A DNA stretch of 5,838 nt from the NCBI GenBank assembly GCA_016781225.1, contig JADDQT010000136.1:1-5838 (forward strand), in the 5' to 3' direction. The position numbers and the translations under genes are program-made. A model generated the notes under the pieces. It saw only the letters and a program-made list of their open reading frames with translations. It was not told the DNA's origin and made no database searches. Position 1 is the stretch's first letter; the number at the start of each line of letters is the position of its first letter. This DNA comes from Actinomycetota bacterium. GTDB lineage: Bacteria; Actinomycetota; Acidimicrobiia; Acidimicrobiales; GCA-2861595. Below are positions 5,162 to 5,838 of the stretch, one piece after another.

Positions 5162-5838
5162 TCAGGCCGCCCCGCAGCGTCGGGCCGTCGTCCACTGGCT
5201 CCAGCCACTGCGTTGTTGAAGCTGCATGGCCTTGGCATCCTGGGTCTCGGGGTCGGCGTCCTGCGGCCGGCCCGTGCCTCCCACCGACTCCCAGGTGTCC
5301 TGGCGGAACTGGTAGGCGCCACCCCCGTCCGAGCGGTAGTTGCCGCTGGACTCACGCTGGCGGATGCACGTCCAGCCACCGCCTGGCGGGGTGTGCCCCA
5401 CCGGCGCCACCGCTGCGCCTGACGGCGCAGAACGCACGCGGGCCGCGGCCCGAGCTGCAGCCGAGGCCTCGGCGGCACGCAACGCCTCCGCGCTTCGCCG
5501 AGCCTGCTCCTCTCGGAGGAGCTGGGCCAGCTCCCCATTCACCCGGGCAAGGCTGTCTTGCTGGCTGCCCTCGGCCTTGGTCACCGCCTCGAGCTGGTCC
5601 TCGACCGAGGAGGCGGCGGCGCGGGCCGCCTGCTGCGACTGCTCCAGGCGGCTGCGCTTGAGCGCCAGGTCGTCGCGCGCTGCCTTCAGCGCGTCGAGGG
5701 CTTCACGCTGGCCGGAGACCGTGGTCTTGAAGTAGTGGCTGCGAACCGAGAGGTCCTTGCCGTCGGTCGAGGCGATCTGCTCCAGGAAGGAGACCGAGCT
5801 TCCCTGAACGTATGCCTCCACGGCAGCCGAGGAGAGCC
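5162..5838 (-). CDS. Coiled-coil cell-wall protein with C-terminal Rpf-like transglycosylase domain, 5' end outside the window
   Basis: The frame is open to the right edge, giving about 224 residues; the GTG at 5821 is probably internal. Numbered from that GTG, residues 1-45 (EAYVQGSSVSFLEQIAS and on) resemble the N-terminal region of actinobacterial secreted coiled-coil peptidases. Residues about 35-130 are a long Ala/Glu/Arg/Gln-rich coiled coil. A short Pro/Gly linker leads to residues 148-219, which match the resuscitation-promoting-factor/lysozyme-like transglycosylase domain: W-T-C-I-R-Q-R-E-S-S-G with catalytic Glu157, then GGGAYQFRQDTWESVGG and a final RRCG. Cys152 and Cys216 could form a disulfide, fitting an extracellular location. 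The expected role is cleavage of peptidoglycan glycan strands during growth or division. The signal peptide must lie beyond the window. The stop is 40 bases upstream of the antitoxin start, on the same strand. Confidence 0.88.
   Translation of the reverse strand, partial: LSSAAVEAYVQGSSVSFLEQIASTDGKDLSVRSHYFKTTVSGQREALDALKAARDDLALKRSRLEQSQQAARAAASSVEDQLEAVTKAEGSQQDSLARVNGELAQLLREEQARRSAEALRAAEASAAARAAARVRSAPSGAAVAPVGHTPPGGGWTCIRQRESSGNYRSDGGGAYQFRQDTWESVGGTGRPQDADPETQDAKAMQLQQRSGWSQWTTARRCGAA

Overview
The window looks like chromosomal DNA of a high-GC actinobacterium. The evidence is GC-rich codon use, a pair of class I glutamine synthetases of the actinobacterial GlnA1 and GlnA2 types, a GlnR-like orphan response regulator, a resuscitation-promoting-factor-like cell-wall protein, and several starts that look leaderless. 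No RNA gene, insertion sequence or CRISPR array is visible. The genus cannot be fixed from the sequence alone.

Layout, left to right. (1) 1-362, minus: the 5' part of a membrane-anchored protein of unknown function, running off the left edge. (2) 363-386: a very short divergent promoter region in which two -10 elements on opposite strands overlap. (3) 387-737, plus: a RidA-family enamine/imine deaminase. (4) 776-1456, minus: a GlnR-like OmpR-type regulator, convergent with ridA. (5) 1459-2805, minus: a GlnA2-type glutamine synthetase, only 2 bases upstream of the regulator gene, so the two should be co-transcribed. (6) 2806-2999: a divergent regulatory region with an 11-bp-spaced direct repeat and a perfect 12-bp-stem palindrome. 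(7) 3000-4424, plus: a GlnA1-type (GSI-beta) glutamine synthetase with the adenylylation tyrosine. (8) 4460-5121, minus: a VapBC-type toxin-antitoxin pair with a 4-bp overlap and a palindromic operator next to the antitoxin start. (9) 5162-5838, minus: the 3' part of a coiled-coil protein ending in an Rpf-like transglycosylase domain, running off the right edge.

The core (387-4424) reads as a nitrogen-assimilation module: two divergent glutamine synthetases, a nitrogen-type regulator coupled to one of them, and a nearby RidA protein that removes reactive enamines made in amino-acid metabolism. The direct repeat between the two synthetase genes has the geometry expected for a dimeric OmpR/GlnR-family protein, suggesting local feedback control. 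The flanking genes have no evident link to nitrogen.

The most interesting features are non-coding. They are the bidirectional leaderless promoter at 363-386, the direct repeat and the strong palindrome between the glnA genes, and the vapB operator that contains its own -10 element. I found no clearly new multi-gene system. The unknown left-edge protein is the least explained gene.
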